DNA of 52,319 nt from Bacilli bacterium (lineage in GTDB: Bacteria > Bacillota_I > Bacilli_A > RFN20 > CAG-826). The notes under the pieces are model-generated. The model was not told where the DNA came from and ran no database searches. It saw only the letters and a program-made list of their open reading frames with translations. Where the stretch lies: the NCBI GenBank assembly GCA_017534425.1, contig JAFXWB010000065.1, forward strand, positions 1 to 52,319, given 5' to 3'. A program made the position numbers and the translations under genes. Within the stretch, counting starts at the first letter, position 1, and the number at the start of each line of letters is the position of its first letter. Below are positions 37,798-45,915 of this stretch, piece after piece.

Positions 37798-38087
37798 TTT
37801 CTATTTGTTAAATACTCTTCAATTTGTTGCAAATCTTCTTCAGATAAATGGAATCTTGAAAGTAATTGACCCCTCGTTCTTATGGGGTCATTTCTCAAAT
37901 ATTTTCTTACATAGGATTTTATTGAACTTTCGGGGTCAATATTTTGTTTGAGCTTTATATACCTGTTTTTGTTTGTTGGGCTTTGTGTAACCTCTAGATT
38001 TTTCCATGTTCTTTCATTGCTATCTATTTCAATACTAGGATGGAATTTAGTTGCCCTATTTCTATAGATTTTCATATTCTTTTTCAT
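37785..38087 (-). CDS. Small conserved-looking hypothetical protein
   Basis: 100 residues if started at the Met at 38087, which is 8 nt from AGGAG; the Met at 38093 is only 2 nt from it. Basic N-terminus; HPSIEIDSNERTWKNLEVTQ, RYIKLKQNIDP and SYVRKYLRNDPIRTRGQLL, then an acidic helical C-terminus. The pattern resembles short uncharacterised Firmicutes proteins with a SYV-K/R-K-x-R block, which I know only as hypothetical. The TAG stop lies in the stem of sRNA copy 1. Flanked by two RNA elements. Function unknown. Confidence 0.55.
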   Translation of the reverse strand: MKKNMKIYRNRATKFHPSIEIDSNERTWKNLEVTQSPTNKNRYIKLKQNIDPESSIKSYVRKYLRNDPIRTRGQLLSRFHLSEEDLQQIEEYLTNRNKKS

Positions 38088-38108
38088 TTTCATAACTCCT
38101 TTATTTAC

Positions 38109-38207
38109 TTGTTTGGTGTGGCAATAAATGTAATAATGTTTAAGTTAGTGTTTGCTGGGTATCCAGATAAAGCCTATTCATTTGTGGTTTTACACTAACT
38201 TTTTTAT
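38109..38207 (+). ncRNA. Candidate small RNA, copy 2
   Basis: Same architecture as copy 1 in the same spacing: TTGTTT 38109-38114, 17-nt spacer, AATAAT 38132-38137, outer 10-bp stem 38142-38151 with 38192-38201, CTGG-GTAT-CCAG hairpin (38155-38166), AAAGCC/GGTTTT hairpin (38169-38191), then T6 (38200-38205). Outer stem identical to copy 1, loops diverged, and the second stem keeps pairing through a G-U. The arms of each copy span exactly 60 nt. Confidence 0.6.
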
Positions 38208-38305
38208 TTTTTAATTCGCAATAAAACAAGAGAACTGATTTAATAAAAATCCCCCTTATATACTTAATCCGGGTAAAATTTGTATTTTTGCTAAAAAACT
38301 TTTTA
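38208..38305. other. AT-rich spacer
   Basis: No gene, hairpin or repeat seen between the second small RNA and the -10 box of the membrane protein gene. Confidence 0.5.
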
Positions 38306-38311
38306 TATAAT
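38306..38311 (+). promoter_or_regulatory. -10 box of the three-gene membrane operon
   Basis: TATAAT ending 7 nt before ATG 38319; an earlier TTG at 38313 lies inside the start region and is rejected. The -35 is poor. Confidence 0.55.
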
Positions 38312-38318
38312 ATTGTTA

Positions 38319-39212
38319 ATGGGTTGGTTTTATAAAAAAGAAACATTAATCAGGACTATATGTTTTATGGCGTTCTTTGTCGCTATAAATGTGATCTGTT
38401 CTTTTTTAACAACCGTTTTGCCTCTTCTTAGCATTATTCTAATAATCTTTCTTCCACTGACATCAGCTCTTGTAGAAGTAATGTGTAAAGATAGATGGTT
38501 TCCAATATATGCAGTTGCAACTATTGGCTTATCTATTGTTGTTTCATTATCTTCAATTGATTTCACGATTTTCTATATCGTTCCATCAATATTTACCGGA
38601 TACATTTTCGGCCTATTTTGCAAACACAATTTGCCTAACATGTTCGCTATCTTTTTGGCAGCCATAATCCAAACAGTTTTGTCATTTGTGTTTATCCCAC
38701 TTTTACAATTAATCACTGGAACAAATTTAATCGATTTTATCGTAAAAATTCTCAAGATTTCCAATAGATTTTGGTTTGATTCGGTTCTTCTCTTACTTTT
38801 CTTTTTAGTTGCTTTGATGCAGGCCATTTTGTCTTTTATTGTGGTGCAAAACGAACTTAATAAATTTGGCCAAAAAAGTGAATGTAAATACAATCAAGAA
38901 CGCATTGCTGCTTTTACAACATTAGGATCGGCTTTGCTATCTGCCGTATTCTCCTTGTTTTATATGCCGTTATGTTATCTCTTTATTGGAATTGCTTATT
39001 ACTTTGCCGTATTCACAGTCATCTTCCAGGTTCAATCTAAAAACAAATTCTGTCTTATTGCTGATGGCACATCTTTATTAATTGGTGTCGTTTTATTTGC
39101 TGCATTAAATCAGTATATTAAAGACGACGTAGAATTTTCTTTATTTGCGATCACGCCTGGTCTTATTTCCGTTGTTTCTATTTGCTATTCCTTCTTGAAG
39201 AAGTCTGAGTAA
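38319..39212 (+). CDS. Polytopic membrane protein
   Basis: 297 residues from MGWFYKKETL with about eight TM helices in two halves separated by a polar segment (NELNKFGQKSECKYNQERI, ~190-208). No catalytic motif. Length and layout resemble DUF2232/YybS-like or ECF-S-like integral membrane proteins, but there is not enough to decide. First gene of a three-gene membrane cluster; the second gene has its own promoter inside the end of this one. Confidence 0.6.
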   Translation: MGWFYKKETLIRTICFMAFFVAINVICSFLTTVLPLLSIILIIFLPLTSALVEVMCKDRWFPIYAVATIGLSIVVSLSSIDFTIFYIVPSIFTGYIFGLFCKHNLPNMFAIFLAAIIQTVLSFVFIPLLQLITGTNLIDFIVKILKISNRFWFDSVLLLLFFLVALMQAILSFIVVQNELNKFGQKSECKYNQERIAAFTTLGSALLSAVFSLFYMPLCYLFIGIAYYFAVFTVIFQVQSKNKFCLIADGTSLLIGVVLFAALNQYIKDDVEFSLFAITPGLISVVSICYSFLKKSE

Positions 39213-39222
39213 TAGATAAAAT
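39195..39222 (+). promoter_or_regulatory. Internal promoter for the second membrane gene
   Basis: TTGAAG at 39195-39200, 16-nt spacer, TAAAAT at 39217-39222, then 7 nt to ATG 39230. Confidence 0.55.
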
Positions 39223-39229
39223 ATTAAAT

Positions 39230-39688
39230 ATGCTCCAATTTTTGAAGGTCTTCTTACGAGGCATTATCACAACTGTATTACTCCCAGTTATTGCTTTAAT
39301 TTGGGTTCTTTATGCAGTTTACTGCATTGGAGTTTTTATTGTTATGTTCTTCAAGGGTGTAATTGATTTCTTTAAAGGCAATTCATTCAACCCGGATATG
39401 GTTGAAGACCTCGAATCTAGAAGAATGCTTCTTGAAAAAGAAAAACAAAACGAACAGGCAAAAGATGCCTTAAGTATGATGTATCAAAACGCTATGGCTC
39501 AAACAATTTACCCACAACAAGAACCTGATCAAACAAACACAACTGACACAAGTACTTTTGACGAAAACCCAGAATTATTTGGTGGTGACGAATACGAGTC
39601 TGATGCTTATCAACCTGACCCGGTAGAAAATGAAGAATCAGATGAAAATTACGGAGACTTTGACGACGATGATTTACGCAGCAATTAA
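39230..39688 (+). CDS. Small membrane protein with an acidic cytoplasmic tail
   Basis: 152 residues. One long hydrophobic N-terminal stretch (residues ~8-45, one or two TM helices), a helical charged part (ESRRMLLEKEKQNEQAKDAL), then a disordered Glu/Asp/Gln/Thr-rich tail ending DDDDLRSN. No family recognised. The tail is unusually acidic for this window. The gene overlaps the next by 20 nt. Confidence 0.55.
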   Translation: MLQFLKVFLRGIITTVLLPVIALIWVLYAVYCIGVFIVMFFKGVIDFFKGNSFNPDMVEDLESRRMLLEKEKQNEQAKDALSMMYQNAMAQTIYPQQEPDQTNTTDTSTFDENPELFGGDEYESDAYQPDPVENEESDENYGDFDDDDLRSN

Positions 39689-40313
39689 GTTATCTGAAAA
39701 CACCAAGAAGGCTTTAATCATCCTCTTCTTAATTTTCATCATACTCTTTGTCCTTATTGGTTATATTTCATTGGCTGTTCAAGGCGTTATGAAAAAACAA
39801 GGCACCAAAGCTGACGAAATGCTTTCTGATGTTGTTCGCGCTGAGTACTTTGATAAAGAAAAACCTTTTAGAAAATTTGCTTGGAAAAAGAATATGAAGG
39901 TCTTCTATTATGAAGCTAGAGTACCATTCCTAATTTTGTTAGGAGCTTGGTTTACGTACTTGTTATTCTGCTTATTTACAGGTAAGTGGGGCTACAATCC
40001 ATTAAATCGAGTTGATGGCTTTGGAACTTTATTATTTGAATTTGGTGAATGGCCAAAAGAAAAATTCTTTGGCATAACACTAATTTCGGGTTGGCCAGAA
40101 GTTGTTGCAAAACCGCGCTTTGTACCGCTTGCTATATTCTCATATATATTCGTGCCTGCGAATATTGTTGGCATCGGTTGGTTCTTATTCTGCACTCAAG
40201 CATACATTGCTAGAGTTATTAGAATTCGTAAAATTGCACGAGGAATTTATAGAAAAAAGTTGGTCCAAGATGAACCAACTCCTATAGCGCCTACAGATAG
40301 TAATTCTATTTAA
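39669..40313 (+). CDS. Membrane protein, unknown function
   Basis: 214 residues from MIYAAIKLS (ATG 39669); the upstream extension lies fully inside the preceding gene. Three to four TM helices (residues ~14-38, 78-98, 150-180) with a large polar loop between TM1 and TM2 and a basic C-terminal stretch (ARVIRIRKIARGIYRKK). Not recognised. The stop region overlaps a convergent small gene by 8 bp. Confidence 0.55.
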   Translation: MIYAAIKLSENTKKALIILFLIFIILFVLIGYISLAVQGVMKKQGTKADEMLSDVVRAEYFDKEKPFRKFAWKKNMKVFYYEARVPFLILLGAWFTYLLFCLFTGKWGYNPLNRVDGFGTLLFEFGEWPKEKFFGITLISGWPEVVAKPRFVPLAIFSYIFVPANIVGIGWFLFCTQAYIARVIRIRKIARGIYRKKLVQDEPTPIAPTDSNSI

Positions 40314-40476
40314 GAATTAAAAGAACGATTAGTTCGTAAACAAACATTCCAAAAAGAATTACTGCAATTCCAAGAAGTAAGCCAAAGATTCTGTTGAGGG
40401 ATCTTTGTTTTCTTTTTGCCTCCATAGCAGCAGGTGTGAGGTCACTTAATTGTTTTTCTTTTTTCTCGCTAAACAT
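40306..40476 (-). CDS. Small single-TM protein downstream of asnS
   Basis: 56-residue ORF: a charged N-terminus (MFSEKKEKQLSDLTPAAMEA), a KRKQRSLNRI stop-transfer stretch, then one TM helix (~31-52, GLLLGIAVILFGMFVYELIV). The ATG follows the asnS TAA by 2 nt, so it is translated from the same mRNA. No family recognised. Confidence 0.55.
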   Translation of the reverse strand: MFSEKKEKQLSDLTPAAMEAKRKQRSLNRIFGLLLGIAVILFGMFVYELIVLLILK

Positions 40477-40478
40477 AA

Positions 40479-41888
40479 TTAATATTTAATTGGATCTGAA
40501 GTTCTTGGGAACGGTTGAACATCTCTAATGTTTTGCATTCCAGTAACATACATTAATAATCTATCAAAGCCGATGCCAAATCCTGAATGTGGGCAACCAC
40601 CGTATTTGCGGGTATCTAAATACCATTCAAGTCCTTTCATGCATCCGACCTCTTCCATACGTTTCTTTAAAACGTCATATCTTTCTTCTCTTTGGGAACC
40701 ACCAACGAGCTCTCCGACATATGGTACTAATAAGTCACATGCTGCGACTGTTTTACCGTCGTCGTTTTGTCTCATATAGAAAGCCTTCATCTCTTTCGGA
40801 TAATTGATTAAGAAGACTGGTCCTTTTACAACTTGTTCGGTGATGTAACGTTCGTGTTCAGATTGTAAATCCATACCCCAGAAAATCTTGTTGTTATCAA
40901 ATTTGTGCCCTTTTTCCTGGGCTTTTTTGAGTTCTTCGATAGCTTCCGTATATGACATACGTTTGAATTCTGAATGTAAAACGTGATGCAATCTGTCCTT
41001 CAAGGTCTTATCGATAAAGGTGTTGAAGAATTCCATTTCATCTGGACATCTATGAAGTGCAACGTCAATACAATGCTTGAGACATGCTTCGATACATTCC
41101 ATATCATCATTGAGATCTGCAAATGCCATTTCTGGTTCAATCATCCAGAATTCGGAAGCGTGACGAGTTGTGTTTGAATGCTCTGCTCTAAATGTAGGAC
41201 CAAATGTATATACATCACGGAATGCTAATGCGAATGGTTCAACATGTAATTGACCTGAAACAGTTAAGGCAACCTCTTTTCCAAAGAATTCAGTTTTTGG
41301 TTCCTTACCATCAGTATAAATACCAAAAGTATTTCCAGCGCCTTCAGCGTCGTTACCTGTAATAATTGGGGTGTGAATATACATAAATCCTTCGTTTTGG
41401 AAGAATTCGTGAATTGCCATAGCCATAGCGTTTCTCATTCTAAAGACCGCATTAAAAGTATTTGCTCTTGGTCTTAAATGAGCAATTTCTCTCAAGAATT
41501 CCATTGAGTGAGCTTTCTTTTGAAGTGGGTAATCTGGATCGACTGGTCCAGTTAATTCAAATTCTTTCACTTGGATCTCAAATGGTTGTTTTGCATTTGG
41601 AGTTAATACTAAATCACCAACTACTGATAAAGCTGCGCCGGTATTAATATGACTTAATTTTTCGTAATCTTGAACAACGTTCTTGTCATAGACAAGCTGA
41701 ACGTTTTTGAAACAGGAACCATCATTTAATGCGATAAAGCCAACCGAGCCATTATCACGGTTTGTTCTAACCCAACCTTGAACAAAAACTTCCTTAAGTC
41801 CATCAAGGATTTCTTTCATTTCTTTATCATCTTGCTCTGCTATGAGAGTATAGATATCAGATATTAATACACTTTTCGGTTCCATCAT
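40479..41888 (-). CDS. asnS: Asparaginyl-tRNA synthetase
   Basis: 469 residues, class IIb synthetase. N-terminal OB-fold anticodon domain (VFVQGWVRTNRDNGSVGFIAL), motif 2 FRAEHSNTTRHASEFWMIEPE, motif 3 GFGIGFDRLLMYVTG. Charges tRNA(Asn). Two Mets open the ORF; the second (41885) is spaced 7 nt from GGAGG and may be the true start. Promoter: TATAAT at 41911-41916 with a 13-nt palindrome CAACAAGTTGTTG (41922-41934) in the -35 region. Confidence 0.97.
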   Translation of the reverse strand: MMEPKSVLISDIYTLIAEQDDKEMKEILDGLKEVFVQGWVRTNRDNGSVGFIALNDGSCFKNVQLVYDKNVVQDYEKLSHINTGAALSVVGDLVLTPNAKQPFEIQVKEFELTGPVDPDYPLQKKAHSMEFLREIAHLRPRANTFNAVFRMRNAMAMAIHEFFQNEGFMYIHTPIITGNDAEGAGNTFGIYTDGKEPKTEFFGKEVALTVSGQLHVEPFALAFRDVYTFGPTFRAEHSNTTRHASEFWMIEPEMAFADLNDDMECIEACLKHCIDVALHRCPDEMEFFNTFIDKTLKDRLHHVLHSEFKRMSYTEAIEELKKAQEKGHKFDNNKIFWGMDLQSEHERYITEQVVKGPVFLINYPKEMKAFYMRQNDDGKTVAACDLLVPYVGELVGGSQREERYDVLKKRMEEVGCMKGLEWYLDTRKYGGCPHSGFGIGFDRLLMYVTGMQNIRDVQPFPRTSDPIKY

Positions 41889-41910
41889 CTTACCTCCGAT
41901 ATGTTCTTAC

Positions 41911-41934
41911 ATTATATCAAACAACAAGTTGTTG
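41911..41934 (-). promoter_or_regulatory. asnS promoter with palindrome
   Basis: TATAAT on the minus strand, then an ordinary leader with GGAGG at 41893-41897. A perfect odd palindrome (41922-41934) occupies the upstream half of the spacer. Confidence 0.5.
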
Positions 41935-41935
41935 A

Positions 41936-42946
41936 CTAGAATGTTTTATATTTATCAATACGCCAGTTCGGGTCACACGAAACGGTTGTATCGCATGTAA
42001 TGCCCATTTTCCATAAATGCTCAGCCAATCTAACGATCATGGCAGCATTATCCGTTGTACACCAAATTGGTGGAACAATTAAATCAATATCAGTTCCATC
42101 AAGTCTCTTGTGCATTTGTTCTCTTAAGTAACTATTAGCGCTAACACCGCCTGCAAGAACGACTTGTTTGATTGCATAGCGCTTAAGGGCCCTTTCAAGT
42201 CTATTCATAATCATACCAATTGCGGTATCTTGGAATGATTTACACAAATCTGGGATTCTAATCTCGTTACCTTTAGCCTGTTCGTTATTAACTAAATTAA
42301 GTACAGCAGTCTTTAAACCAGAGTACGAGAAATTCAATGAATCATCATGAAGAGGTACTGGCAACTTGTATGTGTGCTGTCCTTCTTTTGACAATCTATC
42401 AATTGGAATTCCACCCGGATATGGAAGCCCAACAGTTCTTGCGACCTTATCAAAACATTCGCCGATTGCATCGTCTTTTGTTTCTCCAATAATCTCAAAA
42501 TCCATATCTTCTTTCATATAGACAAATTCAGTGTTTCCACCACTCACAACTATAGAAAGAGCCGGGAAAATAAGGGGTTTTACGAATTCGTTAGCATAAA
42601 TATGGGCAGCTAAATGGTGAACTGGAATAAGTGGTTTGTTGTATAAAACGGCGAGTGTTTTTGCAACTTGCATTCCAATATGTAGAGCACCAATTAGTCC
42701 TGGTCCACGAGTAAACGCAAACGCATCAACTTGTTCTAAAGTAATGTTTGCTTTTTCTAAAGCCTCATTTAAAACAAAGATAGCATTTTCACAATGAAGT
42801 CTTGATGCAAGTTCTGGCATAACTCCACCATACTTTTGATGCATCTCGATTTGAGTTGCAACAACATTGCTTAAAAGTTCGCCATCTTTAATGATTGCGA
42901 TAGAAGTTTCATCACAGCTTGATTCAATACCAAGTATAATTGCCAT
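41936..42946 (-). CDS. tsaD: tRNA t6A threonylcarbamoyltransferase TsaD
   Basis: 336 residues, ASKHA fold. N-terminal ILGIESSCDETS, iron-binding HHLAAH (~113), SGGNTEF, GECFDKVAR, and GGVSANSYLREQM. Transfers threonylcarbamoyl to A37 of ANN-decoding tRNAs with TsaB and TsaE. 2 nt after rimI. Confidence 0.97.
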   Translation of the reverse strand: MAIILGIESSCDETSIAIIKDGELLSNVVATQIEMHQKYGGVMPELASRLHCENAIFVLNEALEKANITLEQVDAFAFTRGPGLIGALHIGMQVAKTLAVLYNKPLIPVHHLAAHIYANEFVKPLIFPALSIVVSGGNTEFVYMKEDMDFEIIGETKDDAIGECFDKVARTVGLPYPGGIPIDRLSKEGQHTYKLPVPLHDDSLNFSYSGLKTAVLNLVNNEQAKGNEIRIPDLCKSFQDTAIGMIMNRLERALKRYAIKQVVLAGGVSANSYLREQMHKRLDGTDIDLIVPPIWCTTDNAAMIVRLAEHLWKMGITCDTTVSCDPNWRIDKYKTF

Positions 42947-42948
42947 TT

Positions 42949-43395
42949 CTACAACCTCTTAACCATGTAAATTGCATTTTCGCCATCTTTGTAATAGTTG
43001 GATTTAACTACCACAATTTTGTATGCGTTTTTCAGGTACAAATTCTTCGCTGCCTCGTTACTTTCTCTAACTTCTAAAGTAATTGTTTCAACGAGATCGT
43101 CGATTTCTTTTGGAAAGGATTTTTCCATTTCACTCAATAATTGAGTGGCAATGCCGTTTCCCCTAAATTCCTTAGTAACAGCAACTTGCATTATTGTGGA
43201 TGAATTGAAGGTAATTAGGAAATCAATAAATCCAACAACCTTTCCGTCTTTTTCTGCCACGATAATTTTGTTAACTGGATTGCCTTCAAACTCATAATGA
43301 AGATCTTCGGTTGAATATGGTTCTTTAAAGCATTCATTCTCGATTGCTTGAACCGCATCGAAGTCATTTGGTGTGGCAAGACGATATTTGATCAT
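42949..43395 (-). CDS. rimI: GNAT acetyltransferase, RimI-like
   Basis: 148 residues, GNAT fold with acetyl-CoA loop EFRGNGIATQLL (~77-88) and C-terminal LEVRESNEAAKNLYLKNAY. Acetylates a protein N-terminus, typically ribosomal S18. Its place between tsaB and tsaD matches the common Firmicutes cluster. Start overlaps tsaB's stop (ATGA). Confidence 0.85.
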   Translation of the reverse strand: MIKYRLATPNDFDAVQAIENECFKEPYSTEDLHYEFEGNPVNKIIVAEKDGKVVGFIDFLITFNSSTIMQVAVTKEFRGNGIATQLLSEMEKSFPKEIDDLVETITLEVRESNEAAKNLYLKNAYKIVVVKSNYYKDGENAIYMVKRL

Positions 43396-43979
43396 AAAAG
43401 TAAGTCCTTTAAATAGACTGGATTTAATCTAAATACGTCTACTTCTTCATTTTTATCAAAATCGGCCAAGTTATCAATAATGTCAAACTTGCCGGATTCT
43501 AATCCTAATTGATATGTATCACCATGAATTAAATAATCTGGGTGAGCTTTAATATAATCGAGAACTCTATCATTCTCCAAAACTGTATCTTTCTCTATAA
43601 CTTTTTTGCCCTCATAAACAGCAAAATAACTACGGCCACTTCTAGCATTAAATACACAAATTGTCGGGAATTCAGGGTGTTTTAATAAAGAAAGTGATGA
43701 TTTTGCGTATACTTTAATCTTCAAGGCATAGGCAATTGTTTTTGCAATTGTAACACCAATTCTGACTCCAGTATATGAGCCAGGTCCTATACCAACGACA
43801 ACACCATCTAAATCCTTATTCTTAATATTGTTGCGTTTTAAAATATTGCCGACTTCTGTAACCATCATTTCGCTTTGGCGTTGCCAAGCTTCATAACAAA
43901 TCTTATCGACAACTTTGCCGTCTTTTGCTAATCCGACTGAGAGAAATTTATTCGAACTATCTAATAATAGTTGATACAT
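43392..43979 (-). CDS. tsaB: tRNA t6A biosynthesis protein TsaB
   Basis: 195 residues. Opens MYQLLLDSSNKFLSVGL and carries VVGIGPGSYTGVRIG (~61-75), diagnostic of TsaB. It lacks the HXXXH metal site, as TsaB should. Dimerises with TsaD. Starts directly after the tsaE stop. Confidence 0.93.
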   Translation of the reverse strand: MYQLLLDSSNKFLSVGLAKDGKVVDKICYEAWQRQSEMMVTEVGNILKRNNIKNKDLDGVVVGIGPGSYTGVRIGVTIAKTIAYALKIKVYAKSSLSLLKHPEFPTICVFNARSGRSYFAVYEGKKVIEKDTVLENDRVLDYIKAHPDYLIHGDTYQLGLESGKFDIIDNLADFDKNEEVDVFRLNPVYLKDLLL

Positions 43980-44441
43980 CTATTTATCCTCTAAAGACTT
44001 TAAAAAGTCTTGGTAGAATCCGTTTGGATCTGTAACAGTAATTTCACGTTCAGTATCACCGATACGTTTGAGAGAAACTTCTAAATGTTTAGGAGGAATT
44101 AAAGGAGCAATAAACTTTGGCCACTCAATAAAAGTAACACCTTCTCCTTCAATAAATTCTTCTAAACCAATATCAATATTTTGATCTTCTAAACGATATG
44201 CATCGATATGAAATACATTAGGTTTAACATCAAAGTAACATTTTAGAATGTTAAATGTAGGAGAAATAACGTGTTCTTTGTAACCTAATGATTCAAGTGC
44301 TCCACCAACAAAAGTAGTTTTGCCTGCTCCCAAATCTCCAGTTAAAAGAACAACATCTCCTGGGTATAAAAAGCCCGTGATTTTTGCAGCAAGGGCCTTT
44401 GTTCCTGATTCACTTTTTGAAATTACTTTGTATTTCAACAT
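43980..44441 (-). CDS. tsaE: tRNA t6A biosynthesis ATPase TsaE
   Basis: 153 residues. Walker A LTGDLGAGKTTF (~34-45), then SPTFNILKCY, and VFHIDAYRL. Resets the TsaB-TsaD complex by ATP hydrolysis. First of the tsaE-tsaB-rimI-tsaD run. -10 TATAAT at 44462-44467 (minus strand), about 20 nt from the start; no strong Shine-Dalgarno. Confidence 0.93.
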   Translation of the reverse strand: MLKYKVISKSESGTKALAAKITGFLYPGDVVLLTGDLGAGKTTFVGGALESLGYKEHVISPTFNILKCYFDVKPNVFHIDAYRLEDQNIDIGLEEFIEGEGVTFIEWPKFIAPLIPPKHLEVSLKRIGDTEREITVTDPNGFYQDFLKSLEDK

Positions 44442-44486
44442 AATCTGTTACCGTGAGATATATTATAACAAATTGAAAAATTATCA

Positions 44487-44492
44487 TATAAT
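44487..44492 (+). promoter_or_regulatory. -10 box of the reductase gene
   Basis: TATAAT ending 6 nt before ATG 44499, back-to-back with the tsaE promoter (44462-44467, minus strand). Confidence 0.55.
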
Positions 44493-44498
44493 GATTTT

Positions 44499-45395
44499 AT
44501 GAAAACATTACACGGCATCATTATTATAGGGGCTGGCCCTATTGGTCTTTACTTTGCTTCCAAATGTGAAGAAAAGAAATTAGACTACTTAGTTTTAGAA
44601 GGTTCCGACTCAATTGGCGGTCAGCTTACACGCCTTTATCCTGAAAAACAAATCGTTGATATTCCTGGAATTGAATCAATTAAATCTGCAGACTATATTG
44701 AACTTTTGAAAGATAAAATTGACCTTGAAAAAGTTGTTTTAGATGCGCATGTTTCTTCAATTAAAAATGGCGGTGAAATCGAAATTTCTACAGGAAAAGT
44801 CGTATATTTTTGCAAAAAGCTCATTATTGCAACTGGTTTAGGAACATCTGTGCCAAGACCTCTTGGAGTAGAGCATGAAAACGAATGCGACAACATCATT
44901 TATTCTGTTAAATCATTCAGTCATTTAAAAGGTAAAAAGGTTGCAATTTTTGGAGGCGGCGATTCAGCATTGGATTGGGCTAAAGAAATCTCTGCAATCT
45001 CAGATGATGTTCATTTAATTCATAGAAGACTTGAATTTAGAGGCAATCCAGAAACAATCAAAGATTGCAAAAACCTCAAAGTTCATCTTCCATATGTTCC
45101 AATATCCATCACTTATGAAAACGGAAAAGCTACATCAGTCACCATTAAGAAAGTTGATACAGAAGAACTATTAACAATCGAAGTTGATTACATCTTTGTT
45201 AACTACGGAAATATTGCATCACTTTCATCATTCCCATTTAAGATGGAAAACGCCTTCTTGGTTGTAGATAGTGATAACAAAGTTGAACAAAACATTTTTG
45301 CAATTGGAGACGTTTGCCAATATCAAAATAAAACCAGGCGCATTGCACCTGGTCTAAAAGAAGCTGATAAGGTATTTGATTTAATTACCTGTTAG
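44499..45395 (+). CDS. Ferredoxin/flavodoxin--NADP+ reductase, YumC type
   Basis: 298-residue flavoprotein related to thioredoxin reductase but without a redox CXXC. FAD-binding GAGPIGLYFA (~11-20), RLYPEKQIVDIPG, NADPH-binding FGGGDSALDWA (~155) and HRRLEFRG, and the FAD motif IFAIGDVCQY. This combination is the type-2 FNR of Bacilli. Moves electrons between NADPH and ferredoxin or flavodoxin, the likely source of reductant for NrdG. Convergent; its end overlaps the DUF402 gene by 11 bp. Confidence 0.88.
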   Translation: MKTLHGIIIIGAGPIGLYFASKCEEKKLDYLVLEGSDSIGGQLTRLYPEKQIVDIPGIESIKSADYIELLKDKIDLEKVVLDAHVSSIKNGGEIEISTGKVVYFCKKLIIATGLGTSVPRPLGVEHENECDNIIYSVKSFSHLKGKKVAIFGGGDSALDWAKEISAISDDVHLIHRRLEFRGNPETIKDCKNLKVHLPYVPISITYENGKATSVTIKKVDTEELLTIEVDYIFVNYGNIASLSSFPFKMENAFLVVDSDNKVEQNIFAIGDVCQYQNKTRRIAPGLKEADKVFDLITC

Positions 45396-45915
45396 TCTCT
45401 GATTCAAACTTCTTGTAATAATTAAGGATTTCCTCATCAACAAACGGAAATTCTTTTTTATTAATCATGTTATAGACTTTGTCTACTGATCTTTGAAGGA
45501 TTTCTCTAATATCTTCACTATATCCTTGCTCGTCCGCGTGTTTCTTATATTCTGAAACATCTAATAAACGAGTTGTGCCGTCTTCATATAATTTGATATC
45601 AAGATCATAGTCGATATATTTAATAAAGTTCTTATCAAATATTGCTGGAGACGCAATATTTACATAGTAACAAACACCGTTTTCCTTAAGCATAGCGATA
45701 ACATTGAACCAATTCTTCTTTGATAACACAAAGATTGCTGGTTCTTTGGTGTGCCACTTACGGCCATCGCTTTCAACAACTGCCGCGCGGATAGAAGCAA
45801 GCACAAAATAATCTTCATCATCTCTAAGAACATAAGAATGAGTCCATTGTCTATGAAGCTCTTCGTTATGTTTATAAGCTTGGATAATAATCCACTTCTT
45901 TTCTAAAGAATTCAT
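45385..45915 (-). CDS. DUF402 protein, nucleoside tri-/diphosphate phosphatase-like
   Basis: 176 residues of the DUF402/Ntdp (UPF0374) type: IQAYKHNEELHRQW at the start, an acidic metal-site region YIDYDLDIKLYEDGTTRLLDVSEYKKH, and a C-terminal helical end. Family members hydrolyse nucleoside tri- and diphosphates. It overlaps the next upstream gene's stop by one base (TAATG). Confidence 0.8.
   Translation of the reverse strand: MNSLEKKWIIIQAYKHNEELHRQWTHSYVLRDDEDYFVLASIRAAVVESDGRKWHTKEPAIFVLSKKNWFNVIAMLKENGVCYYVNIASPAIFDKNFIKYIDYDLDIKLYEDGTTRLLDVSEYKKHADEQGYSEDIREILQRSVDKVYNMINKKEFPFVDEEILNYYKKFESETNR

Noticed and set aside
37731-38202. The two 60-nt inverted-repeat elements look at first like integron attC sites around a gene cassette
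   Set aside because: attC sites need RYYYAAC on the left and GTTRRRY on the right; here the arms run the other way (GTTAGTG left, CACTAAC right), and there is no integrase nearby. The promoter and T-tail fit an RNA gene better.
45333-45353. ACCAGG…CCTGGT hairpin near the end of the YumC-type gene as a terminator
   Set aside because: It lies inside conserved coding sequence and has no T-run.
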